Below are positions 47,601 to 57,480 of a DNA stretch of 64,000 bases, piece by piece. Source of the stretch: Acidobacteriota bacterium (GTDB lineage: Bacteria > Acidobacteriota > Aminicenantia > UBA2199); NCBI GenBank assembly GCA_025456205.1, contig JALOLA010000006.1, positions 1 through 64,000 on the forward strand, in the 5' to 3' direction. Below the pieces are notes generated by a model. The model was not told the DNA's origin. It was given only the letters and a program-made list of their open reading frames with translations, and ran no database searches. A program made the position numbers and the translations under genes. How positions within the stretch are numbered: the first letter of the stretch is position 1; each line of letters starts with the position of its first letter.

Positions 47601-49427
47601 ATGATCCAGTTGCATAAAGCCCCGGTTACCGGCTTGGCTGATGATCGACGCTTCGCCCGCGTCCTGGCCCTTTCGTTCCTTTTTTCCGCCCTGTATTTTA
47701 CCCTCACCCACTTTAACAGCGTGGATTGCTGGTGGCACATGCGCGGCGCGGAATATTTCTGGCAGCATGGAGCGCCGCTGCTCAACGACACGCTCGCCAT
47801 CCCCGGCGAAGCCCCGCTCCTGGCCCTTTACCCGAACCTGCTGCCCGGGACGATGTTCCTGCTGGCCTTCAGCGCCGGCTCGTTCCTGGGCTTGAACCTG
47901 CTGCGCATCGCCGTGTTCATGATTTTTTTAGCCGTGCTGACCTGGTCGATCTTCCGCAGGCGGAAGGATCCTTCATTGTTGCTGAGCGCCGTGGCCGTGC
48001 TGGTGCTGGCCATGGCCGGCATGGTGGTGCTGCGTCCCGACCTGTTCAATTACGCCTATCTCGTTCTCTGGCTGCTGCTGCTCGAGCAGGCCCGGCGCCG
48101 GCCGCAGCGACTGGGGCCGCTGGCCGGCCTGGCCGTGGTGGAAATCCTGTGGGTAAACAGCCATCCCTTGTTCTTTTATTATGGATTGGGGCTCGGGCTC
48201 TTTTCGGCTTTCTTCATCGCCGGGGGGGCGAAGGTCACATTGCCCCGGTTCCGGGGCGTGCAGGTCCCCAGCCGCCTGCTCTTCCTGGCGGTGATCGGGT
48301 TGGGCTGGCTGCTGAACCCGCTGGGGTGGCAGGTGCTGCAGGGGCTGCCGGTGAACATGCTCCGCGCCGATTATGCCGCCGGCTCGATGCGCTCGACGGC
48401 CGCGGCCCTGGTCAGCGTGAACACCGCCCTCTTTTTCCTGCTTGCCATTGCGCTCCTGGCCGCCCGCCCCTGGCGGCGCCTGGCCTCCCGCGCGGACCGT
48501 CTGTGGTTTTTTGGTGCATTGCTGCTGGTGGCGGTGCCGGCGCTGCTCTACCAGCGCGCCCTGCCGTTCCTGCCGATCTTTCTCATTGTCGCCTCGGCCC
48601 TGGCCCCCGAACCCCGGTCGCTCAACGAGCGACCGCGGCGCCGGCTGTGGGCACAGGCGCTGCTGGCCGGCCTCTGCGTCTTCCTGATGCTGGAGCGCCT
48701 GTACCTGCTCTCCCCGCGCCTAATAGGCCGGATCAACAGCGCCCTGCACGTGCAGCTGGCGGAGGAGTTCCTGCCTGCCGGCATCGGGGTCACGGCGGTC
48801 CTGCCGGAGGAGCAGGTCCGCGAGGTCGAGATCCTCAACGCCCTCGGCTGCCGCGGCAACCTGGTCAGCAACCATTTGGGCCTCTGCAGCGCCGTTACCT
48901 GGCTGGCCCGGGGACTGACCCCGTACTGGTATGGCCATGCCGCGCTGATCAACGCCCGCAGCGAGGAACTGCGCGCCTTCTTCATCGCCCTGGAAAGCAG
49001 CGATGACGCGGTCGCAAGGCGCTTCATCGACCGCTACCGCATCGACGTGGTCGCCTTGACCAACTATACCTCCCGATTCCTGGCGGCGCCCGCGCGCTTC
49101 CTGGAGCACCTGGTCCCCGTTTATTTCGACCCCTACCTCACCGTCTGCGTTCCCCGGGGCCGGCTGCGGGATGAAACACGGCGGGAACTGGGCCGTTTCT
49201 TCAGCGCCTTCTCGCCGGGAGAAAGGGACCGCCAGGCGTTCGACCCGGTCCGGCAAGTGGAGCAATACAAGCTGTTATGGCTTTCAGCGCGGATGCACGG
49301 GCTGGACGGGGAGCGCTTCCTCTTGCCGCTGCGCCGGGCGATTTCCATGGAGGAATGGCGCTCGTTCCGCCGGCAGGCCGATCCGCTGATCGAAGCCGTG
49401 CGTCGGCTGCAGCCGGAACGGGACTGA
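47601..49427 (+). CDS. Polytopic membrane protein of unknown function
   Basis: 608 aa with many TM segments and a C-terminal soluble domain. Confidence 0.75.
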   Translation: MIQLHKAPVTGLADDRRFARVLALSFLFSALYFTLTHFNSVDCWWHMRGAEYFWQHGAPLLNDTLAIPGEAPLLALYPNLLPGTMFLLAFSAGSFLGLNLLRIAVFMIFLAVLTWSIFRRRKDPSLLLSAVAVLVLAMAGMVVLRPDLFNYAYLVLWLLLLEQARRRPQRLGPLAGLAVVEILWVNSHPLFFYYGLGLGLFSAFFIAGGAKVTLPRFRGVQVPSRLLFLAVIGLGWLLNPLGWQVLQGLPVNMLRADYAAGSMRSTAAALVSVNTALFFLLAIALLAARPWRRLASRADRLWFFGALLLVAVPALLYQRALPFLPIFLIVASALAPEPRSLNERPRRRLWAQALLAGLCVFLMLERLYLLSPRLIGRINSALHVQLAEEFLPAGIGVTAVLPEEQVREVEILNALGCRGNLVSNHLGLCSAVTWLARGLTPYWYGHAALINARSEELRAFFIALESSDDAVARRFIDRYRIDVVALTNYTSRFLAAPARFLEHLVPVYFDPYLTVCVPRGRLRDETRRELGRFFSAFSPGERDRQAFDPVRQVEQYKLLWLSARMHGLDGERFLLPLRRAISMEEWRSFRRQADPLIEAVRRLQPERD

Positions 49428-49462
49428 TCGAGCGCGGTGAAATAATGATCCTGAAAATCATT

Positions 49463-49586
49463 GGTAAACGGTTCACGGTGAACGGTTGACGGTCAGGAAA
49501 ACATACCAGGTATTCATGTAAGCTCTATGAGATCGGTTTCAGGAGGTTCTCCTTCCGTACACCGTCTACCTTCTACCTTCTACCGA
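49463..49586. repeat. Short inverted word-repeat element between convergent genes
   Basis: GGTAAACGGTTCACGGTGAACGGTTGACGGT at left; CCGTACACCGTCTACCTTCTACCTTCTACCG at right (imperfect reverse complement). Confidence 0.6.
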
Positions 49587-49595
49587 GTTCAGCTT

Positions 49596-50708
<1,113 letters not shown>

Positions 50709-50850
50709 GTCTGTGGATCCTTGTCGTTGGTTTTTGCCATTATAGCGGGGTTGCGCAGAAAAATCCAGAGCCTCGCCCGCGGCGGGCCGGCCCCGGCAGT
50801 GGGGAAACGGATTGACAGCCGGGGGCATATACTATAAAATGCAGGGGCGC

Positions 50851-50926
50851 GGTGAGTGTAGCTCAATGGTAGAGTATCAGACTGTGGATCTGACCGCTGC
50901 GGGTTCAAGTCCCGTCACTCACCCCA
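50851..50926 (+). tRNA. tRNA-His(GUG)
   Basis: G(-1) GTGAGTG TA GCTCAATGGTAGAG T ATCAG ACTGTGGAT CTGAC...GCGGGTTCAAGTCCCGT CACTCAC C CCA; anticodon GTG. Confidence 0.96.
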
Positions 50927-51027
50927 CTTCCCGCCTGCCTTTCCGGGCCTTCCCCCTCCTCCTTAGTCTGAATGGGTGTATGTTGGAGCGGGCCGGCTTT
51001 TGCCCTGAGCTTACTTAATCGCACCGC

Positions 51028-52119
51028 TCATTCGGCGATGATGTCCACTTTTGTCGGCCGCCCGAAACGGCCGAGCATGTTGACCGGCGCCACCCACAGC
51101 GAGCTGTTCCCGCCTGCCAGCGGGACCGACAGGCTGTCGGCGCACGGCCTCCAGCTCTTTCCCCTGTCCAGGCTCAGGGCGAAGCGGTCGAAGTTGAACA
51201 TGGAGCCTTCGCTGGTAAAGGTAAAAAAAGCCTGCCTTGCCTTCTTGTCGATGCGGTGCTCCACCCGGACATAATTGCAGTCGAAATAAATGTCCTCCAC
51301 CCTCGATGTGACATGGGAATAGGGGATGCGGCCGTTGAAGGCGCCGGGGTCGATCCTTTCGTCCCTGAAGAAGAGGAACATGGCGAAGCGGTCGCCGACG
51401 GTGAGCGGCCGGGTCGAGCGCATGAGGTCCGAGCGCAGGCTCACGGCGAAATTGGCGTAGAGGTGCAGCTTATGCCGGCCGCGTTCGGCACGGGGCTCGC
51501 CGGCGGCGCGGGCCGTGGCCGGCCCCGCTCCCAGCAGGGCGGAGCGGACCTCCAGGGCGGAGGCCGGCACGCCCAACCCGGGGATCTCATAATAAATGTT
51601 CTCGGCCGGGTCGAGGACCAGCCATTTGCCGAACTGGTCCGACCAGGCCTCGACCACGAAATGGCTTTCTCCCGTGGCGCTCCACAGTTCAACGTAGCGG
51701 ACGGCGAAAAAACCCATGGCCTTAAGGACATCGGCGAGGACATAGGCGTACTGGCCGCAGAACCCGCCGGTTTTCCCCGAGCGGATGTCCGCCAGGATGT
51801 CCACGGCGTTGCTGAGGGGATAGGGGTCGGGGATGGATGTCCGCCATTGGCGATGGGTCCAGTCGCAGAGCTTCAGGAAGAGGTCAAGCTGGTCGCTGAA
51901 GCGCAGGTCCTTGAAATTTTCATCACGGCGCAGCTGCTGCAGCTTGGCTTCCCGCCAATGCTCGGGGATGAAATGGAAGTTGCTCTTTTTGGCGCTGACA
52001 GGGCTGACGTCGATATGGATCCCCGTCTGAAAGGCCTTTCGGGATAGAAACAGGGCCGCCAGGAGCAACACCGCCGCCAGGGGCAGCAGGAGTTCAACGA
52101 AATATTTCTTCTGCTTCAT
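51028..52119 (-). CDS. Transglutaminase-like domain protein, membrane-anchored
   Basis: GFCGQYAYVLADVLKAMGFFAVRYVEL...GESHFVVEAWSDQFGKWLVLDP (Cys-His-Asp triad context). Confidence 0.83.
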   Translation of the reverse strand: MKQKKYFVELLLPLAAVLLLAALFLSRKAFQTGIHIDVSPVSAKKSNFHFIPEHWREAKLQQLRRDENFKDLRFSDQLDLFLKLCDWTHRQWRTSIPDPYPLSNAVDILADIRSGKTGGFCGQYAYVLADVLKAMGFFAVRYVELWSATGESHFVVEAWSDQFGKWLVLDPAENIYYEIPGLGVPASALEVRSALLGAGPATARAAGEPRAERGRHKLHLYANFAVSLRSDLMRSTRPLTVGDRFAMFLFFRDERIDPGAFNGRIPYSHVTSRVEDIYFDCNYVRVEHRIDKKARQAFFTFTSEGSMFNFDRFALSLDRGKSWRPCADSLSVPLAGGNSSLWVAPVNMLGRFGRPTKVDIIAE

Positions 52120-52236
52120 GTGTCCGCCGCCATGTCAGGAAGGGCGGCAGGCAATCACTATAGCGCATCCGCATTTTATTAGCAAAGCCCGGGCGGCTCG
52201 CGGCCGCCACGGTCCGTCGCGCTTTCCGGCCGGGGG

Positions 52237-52461
52237 CTAGAACACCAGCGGCCATTTTTTCTTGATGGCCGCCAGGTCCTTCTCCTTGGCGACGAAGCTC
52301 TGCACGTAGCCGCACTGGCCGCAGACGAAGTTGTCCAGGGCCGCGGCCCGGAAGAGCGAGACCGGGATGCAGTTGCTGTCGTGCATCCCCGATTTCCCTT
52401 TCACGCCGGCGCCGCTATAGATTTCCTTGCCGCCGCACAGCGGGCAGGTTCCGTTCATCAT
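52237..52461 (-). CDS. Small zinc-ribbon protein
   Basis: TCPLCGGKEIYSGAGVKGKSGM...NFVCGQCGYVQSFVAKEKD. Confidence 0.75.
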   Translation of the reverse strand: MMNGTCPLCGGKEIYSGAGVKGKSGMHDSNCIPVSLFRAAALDNFVCGQCGYVQSFVAKEKDLAAIKKKWPLVF

Positions 52462-52490
52462 GGTCTTCCTCCTCGTTTCGCCGATCGGGT

Positions 52491-52607
52491 TCATTGCGTC
52501 CGCCATTCCCTGGGGGCGTTGTCCCCGGTCTTCCCGGGAGCGGCGTCCGCCGCGGGCATGGCCATCAGCAGCAAGAAAAGAATGATCAGGAAAATCAGTT
52601 TTTTCAT
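52491..52607 (-). CDS. 38-aa small membrane/secreted peptide (not in ORF track)
   Basis: [42 protein letters not shown] overlap with the stop of the upstream gene. Confidence 0.55.
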   Translation of the reverse strand: MKKLIFLIILFLLLMAMPAADAAPGKTGDNAPREWRTQ

Positions 52608-52816
52608 GGTTTCCCCCCGTCTGCGGGCGTTCCGCCTTCGCCCGCCCCGCCTGCCGCCGGGGCCGCCGGCGCTTTTTTACGGCGCCGGCTGATGGCCTCG
52701 TGCAGGATGGACTCGATCTGGCCGTTGACGCTGCGGAAATCGTCGGCCGCCCATCGTTCCAGCTCTTCCCACATCTCGGGGCTGAGCCGCAGCAGGAATG
52801 CTTTTTTGGCGGGCAT
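52604..52816 (-). CDS. Arc-like ribbon-helix-helix DNA-binding protein
   Basis: [45 protein letters not shown]. Confidence 0.8.
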   Translation of the reverse strand: MPAKKAFLLRLSPEMWEELERWAADDFRSVNGQIESILHEAISRRRKKAPAAPAAGGAGEGGTPADGGKP

Positions 52817-52829
52817 GGGCCAGGGACGC

Positions 52830-53726
52830 TTACTTGTACAGCGTGCCGGCGTTGATCACGGGCTGGGCCTCGGCCTCGCCGCACAGGACGACCAGCAGGT
52901 TGCTGACCATGGCGGCCTTGCGCTCCTCGTCCAGGTCGACGACATTCTTGCTCTTCAGGTCGTCCAGCGCCATCTCGACCATGGACACCGCGCCGTGCAC
53001 GATCTTGCGCCGGGCGGCGATGATGGCCTCGGCCTGCTGGCGGCGCAGCATGGCATTGGCGATCTCCGGGGCATAGGCCAGGTGGGTGAGGCGCGTCTCC
53101 TCGACCTGCACGCCGGCTTTCTGCAGCCGTTCCTGGAGTTCCTTTTTCAGGACCAGTGCCACTTCGTCCATGCCGCTGCGCAGCGTCATCTCCTCTTCCT
53201 CCTCGCCGTGGTCATAGGGATAGCAGTTGGCCAGGTGGCGCAGGGCGGCGTCGCTCTGGATCTTGACGTAATGCTCGTAGTGGTCGACGTCAAAGAGGGC
53301 GTGGGCAGTGTCGACCACGCGCCAGACCACCACGGCGGCGATCTCGATGGGGTTGCCGCGCTTGTCATTGACCTTCAGCTTGTCGATCTCGAAGTTGCGG
53401 ATGCGCCGCGACACCGTGTACTTCGCACGCGGCACGGCCAGTGCCAGCGGATTGGTCCAATGGAAGCCGTCATCGTTGATCGTGCCCTTGTACTTGCCGA
53501 AGAGGACCAGCACCTTGGCCTCGTTGGGCTGCAGGGTGAAGTAGCCCGGAGGCAGGATGCCGGCCACCACGACCAGCAGGCCTGTGAGCAGCAATACCTG
53601 GGCGAGCGACCAGTGCACATTGTTCGCTCCCTCGAGGAAAACCATGACAATGGCCAGGATCAGCAGTGCATGGATGGCGGCGACGGCCCAGCCTTTGAAT
53701 GATCGCCCTTGCTTTTCTTTAGTCAT
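52830..53726 (-). CDS. SPFH/Band 7 domain membrane protein
   Basis: [84 protein letters not shown]. Confidence 0.92.
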   Translation of the reverse strand: MTKEKQGRSFKGWAVAAIHALLILAIVMVFLEGANNVHWSLAQVLLLTGLLVVVAGILPPGYFTLQPNEAKVLVLFGKYKGTINDDGFHWTNPLALAVPRAKYTVSRRIRNFEIDKLKVNDKRGNPIEIAAVVVWRVVDTAHALFDVDHYEHYVKIQSDAALRHLANCYPYDHGEEEEEMTLRSGMDEVALVLKKELQERLQKAGVQVEETRLTHLAYAPEIANAMLRRQQAEAIIAARRKIVHGAVSMVEMALDDLKSKNVVDLDEERKAAMVSNLLVVLCGEAEAQPVINAGTLYK

Positions 53727-53761
53727 TCGAACCTCCTAATTGCTATCGAAATGATATCAAA

Positions 53762-53790
53762 AATATAGCATCACTTTTTGCCGCTGTCAA
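53762..53790 (-). promoter_or_regulatory. Sigma-70 type promoter of the SPFH operon
   Basis: Minus strand TTGACA - 17 nt - TATATT. Confidence 0.65.
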
Positions 53791-54020
53791 CAAAAAAATT
53801 TTCTTTTGAGATCAAACTTGTTATCTGTATAACATTTACCCGGGAATGTCTTTCGCTGTCTTCTAAAAAAAAGTGGTTTTCCCGGTTGTTTTACTATAAT
53901 TGATGGCATTTTCCCCGATATTCCAGATCGCCGTGCAGCGTCCGCGCAGCAAGCTGTGATTGGCATGGGGTTTGCTATTGCTTTTTTGTAGGCGTGCGTC
54001 TAAATTGTTGACAGGTGGCC

Positions 54021-54374
54021 ATGAAAAAGCGCAAGGAAGCCAGGATCCAAAAGAGCTTGCTGGTCGAGATCAGCAGGAAGGGACTCGAGCAGATGGGCGT
54101 CACGCTGAACATCTCCCGCCGCGGCATGTGCATCGCCACGACCGGGGTCGTCCGCAAGAGCAGCCGGCTGCAGATCCTCCTGGCGGCAGCCGACGACATC
54201 TATGCCGTCACCGGCCTGGTGGTGTGGAAAAAAAAGAAGCAGAACCCCCAGGGCGAGGAAGCCCCGGTCGGCCTGGGCATCCAGATCGAAAAAGCGCCCC
54301 GGGCCTACTTGAAATATCTTAATGCCGCCGGGGGCGGCTCCCCGCCCTCCGCGAAAGGCCGGAATCGCAGCTGA
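54021..54374 (+). CDS. PilZ domain protein
   Basis: RKEARIQKSLLVEISRKGLEQMGVTLNISRRGMCIATTGVVRKSSRLQI. Confidence 0.78.
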   Translation: MKKRKEARIQKSLLVEISRKGLEQMGVTLNISRRGMCIATTGVVRKSSRLQILLAAADDIYAVTGLVVWKKKKQNPQGEEAPVGLGIQIEKAPRAYLKYLNAAGGGSPPSAKGRNRS

Positions 54375-54469
54375 GCATCCCGGGATCTCCCTTTCCTTTA
54401 CAATAAAGAGGTTTTGATATAAAATCTGGGTTCCGAAGTTCGTTTTCTCCGCCATCCCGAGGAAAAAAG

Positions 54470-55450
54470 ATGAACGATAAAAAGCGCTACGATAGCCTTG
54501 TAGATGTCATCGGCAATACCCCGATGGTGCGGCTGAACCACGTGGCCGACGATATTCCCGGAGAAGTGTTCGCCAAGCTGGAATTCCTGAATCCCATGGG
54601 CAGCTGCAAGGACCGCATTGCCCGCTATATGATCGAAAAGGCGGAGAAAGAGGGAAAGATCAGGAAGGGCGACCTGATCATCGAGAATTCCTCGGGCAAT
54701 ACCGCCATGGGCCTGGCCCTGATCGCCATCCAGAAAGGCTATCGCCTGAAGGTCGTGGTCCGCGACCGCATCAGCCGCGAGAAGCTCGACCAGCTGAAGG
54801 CCCTCGGCGTCGAGATCCACATGGTGGACGCCTCCCTGCCGCCGGAGCATCCCGACAGCTACAACAACATCACGCCGCGGCTGGCCCGGGAGACGCCCAA
54901 CTGCTTTTTTCCCGACCAGCACAACAACCGCGATAACAATGAGGCCCATTACCTGGGCACCGGCCCCGAGATCTGGGAGCAAATGGAGGGGCGCATCGAC
55001 TATTTCGTGGCCGGCATCGGCACCGGCGGCACCATCGGCGGCACCGCCCGCTTCCTGAAGGAGAAGGATCCCGCCATCCAGGTGGTGGCCGTGGATCCCG
55101 TGGGCTCGGTTTTTTATGAATATTTCCGCTCCAAGAAAATGGTCAGGCCCGGGCCGTACCTGCTCGAGGGATTGGGCGACGAGTTCCTGATCCGCTGCGC
55201 CGATTTCAGCGTCATCGACGACATGTTCCAGGTGACCGATCGCGAGGCGTTCCACACGGCCAGGGAGCTGGCGCTGCGCGAGGGCATCCTGGCCGGCGGC
55301 TCGAGCGGCGCCGCCCTGTGGGCGGTGCGCCAGCTGGCCAGGAAGGTCCGCCGCCCGGCGCGGTTCGTCACCGTATTCCCCGACGGCGCTTCCCGCTACC
55401 TGAGCACGATCTACAACGACGACTGGCTCGATGAAAAGGGCCTGAAATAA
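54470..55450 (+). CDS. PLP-dependent cysteine synthase/cystathionine beta-synthase family protein
   Basis: VIGNTPMVRLNH; NPMGSCKDRIARYMI (PLP lysine context); ENSSGNTAMGLALIAI; GIGTGGTIGGTARFLKE. Confidence 0.92.
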   Translation: MNDKKRYDSLVDVIGNTPMVRLNHVADDIPGEVFAKLEFLNPMGSCKDRIARYMIEKAEKEGKIRKGDLIIENSSGNTAMGLALIAIQKGYRLKVVVRDRISREKLDQLKALGVEIHMVDASLPPEHPDSYNNITPRLARETPNCFFPDQHNNRDNNEAHYLGTGPEIWEQMEGRIDYFVAGIGTGGTIGGTARFLKEKDPAIQVVAVDPVGSVFYEYFRSKKMVRPGPYLLEGLGDEFLIRCADFSVIDDMFQVTDREAFHTARELALREGILAGGSSGAALWAVRQLARKVRRPARFVTVFPDGASRYLSTIYNDDWLDEKGLK

Positions 55451-55551
55451 ATAAAAACGCCGTTTCTTCCCCGTTTCCGCTCCTTTCTGCAAGGTCGCAG
55501 AACTTTTTTTGTTTTTCCTGCGTAATTAAGGCATACCGCTGGAGGCGTCCG

Positions 55552-57105
55552 ATGAAAAAAACAGTCGCGATCAGTATGATGCTCCTTGTTCTGGGCCTGA
55601 CCGGCCTGGCCCAGGACCCGCCGACACGTTCCCTGACCCTGGCCGACGTGATCGAGCAGACCCTGAAGAACAACCTCGACCTGCAGATAGAGATGTCCAA
55701 TCCCGAGATCGCCCGGGCGCTCAAGAACAAGAGCCAGTCGATCTTCATTCCCACCCTTTCCGTCAATTACAACCGCACGTCGACTTCCACTCCTAGTTCC
55801 AGCATCTTCACCGGAGCCGACATCGAAAAGGCCGACGCCGGCTCGCTGAATTTCACGCTGTCGCAGCGGCTGCTGCTCGGCGGCAACCTGGACATCACCC
55901 TGGACAACTCCCGCAGCTCGACCAACTCGCGCTTCACGCAGATCAACCCGCGCTACAATTCCCAGATGCGCTTCAACCTCACCCAGCCGCTGCTGAAGGA
56001 TTTCGGCCTCACGGCCACCAAGAGGAACATCTACCTCGCCCGCAACAACCAGGGCCGGTCGATCTTCGCCCTGAAGCAGCAGGTGATCGACCTGATCTAC
56101 CAGACCGAGGAGGCGTATTGGAACCTCGTCTACTCGCACCAGAACATGGCCGTCAAGGAGAAATCGCTGCAGCTGGCCAAGGACCTGCTGAAGCAGAACG
56201 AGATCCAGGTCAAGGTCGGCGTCTCGGCACCGATGGACATCCTCACCGCCCAGGCCGAGGTGGCAGCCCGCGAAAGCGAGACGCTGCAGGCGCGCAGCCA
56301 GATCCAGACCTATGAGGAGAACCTGCGCCGCATCCTGAACATCAGCCAAATGCCCGAGGCCATCGTGCCCCAGGACCAGCCGCTGTTCAACCCGGTCCAG
56401 GCGGACCTGAACGACTTCCTGCAGACCGCCCTGGAAAAACGCCCCGATATCGAACAGGTGCGCCTCGACCTGAAGAGCAAGAACATCGACGTCCGCTACT
56501 ACCGCAACCAGCTGCTTCCCGACCTGCAGCTCACCGCCTCCTATTATACCAAGGGCCTGAGCGGCACGCCGCAGGACGTGGACATCATCCTCATTGCCGA
56601 CGGCGGCAACGGGGCCGGCGCCATCGGTGGCAACCTCAGCGATGCCCTGCGCGACGTGCTGAAGAGCCTCTACAAGAACTACGCCATCGGCCTGCAGCTG
56701 TCCATCCCGGTGGTCAACACCTCCGGGCGCGCCGACCTGGTGCAGGCGCGGCTCAACCTCGAGCAGTCGATGCTGACGCTGAAGAAGACCGAGAGCACGA
56801 TCTATTCCGAGGTCAAGCAGATCATCATGGACCTGGAGACCAACGCCAAGATCGTCGAAGCCAACCGCATCTCCCGCGAGCTGGCCGACCAGAAGCTGGC
56901 CGCCGAGCAGAAAAAGCTGTCGGTCGGGCTCTCGACCAACTACCTGGTCCTGCAGTACCAGCGGGACTTCGCCAACGCCCAGATCGCCGAGCTGAAGTCG
57001 CTGATCGACTACAACCTGGCCCTTTCGCGAGTCGACAGGGTGCTGGGCACGACCCTGGAGAAGCACCACCTCGAATTCGCCGATTTCCTGGCGGGCAATA
57101 AATAA
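55552..57105 (+). CDS. TolC family outer-membrane efflux protein
   Basis: Signal peptide; SLTLADVIEQTLKNNLDLQIE; duplicated helical hairpin architecture. Confidence 0.9.
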   Translation: MKKTVAISMMLLVLGLTGLAQDPPTRSLTLADVIEQTLKNNLDLQIEMSNPEIARALKNKSQSIFIPTLSVNYNRTSTSTPSSSIFTGADIEKADAGSLNFTLSQRLLLGGNLDITLDNSRSSTNSRFTQINPRYNSQMRFNLTQPLLKDFGLTATKRNIYLARNNQGRSIFALKQQVIDLIYQTEEAYWNLVYSHQNMAVKEKSLQLAKDLLKQNEIQVKVGVSAPMDILTAQAEVAARESETLQARSQIQTYEENLRRILNISQMPEAIVPQDQPLFNPVQADLNDFLQTALEKRPDIEQVRLDLKSKNIDVRYYRNQLLPDLQLTASYYTKGLSGTPQDVDIILIADGGNGAGAIGGNLSDALRDVLKSLYKNYAIGLQLSIPVVNTSGRADLVQARLNLEQSMLTLKKTESTIYSEVKQIIMDLETNAKIVEANRISRELADQKLAAEQKKLSVGLSTNYLVLQYQRDFANAQIAELKSLIDYNLALSRVDRVLGTTLEKHHLEFADFLAGNK

Positions 57106-57128
57106 ATAGGGCCAATTTCCTCCCCTTG

Positions 57129-57157
57129 TTTACAAGGGTATTCTTTTCTGGTAAAAT
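57129..57157 (+). promoter_or_regulatory. Sigma-70 type promoter of rpsO
   Basis: TTTACA - 17 nt - TAAAAT. Confidence 0.65.
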
Positions 57158-57191
57158 ATGTTCTAATCTCGCACAATAACAGGAGGAAATT

Positions 57192-57461
57192 GTGAGCATC
57201 ACCAAGGAAACCAAGCAGAACTTGATCGGCCGGTTTCAGATAAATGACAAGGACACGGGTTCGTCCGAAGTTCAGATATCGATTTTGACCGAAAGGATCC
57301 GCAGCCTGACCGAGCATTTCAAGACGCACCAGAAGGACAACCATTCGCGCAAGGGCCTGCTGACCATGGTCTCGACGCGCAAGAAGCTGTTGAATTACCT
57401 GCGCAAGACCGACTATGACAAATATCTGAAGATCATCCAGGAACTGGAACTCAGGAAGTAA
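57192..57461 (+). CDS. rpsO: 30S ribosomal protein S15
   Basis: [53 protein letters not shown] start with AGGAGG RBS. Confidence 0.98.
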   Translation: MSITKETKQNLIGRFQINDKDTGSSEVQISILTERIRSLTEHFKTHQKDNHSRKGLLTMVSTRKKLLNYLRKTDYDKYLKIIQELELRK

Positions 57462-57480
57462 TTTTTCTCAGGAGACATAC

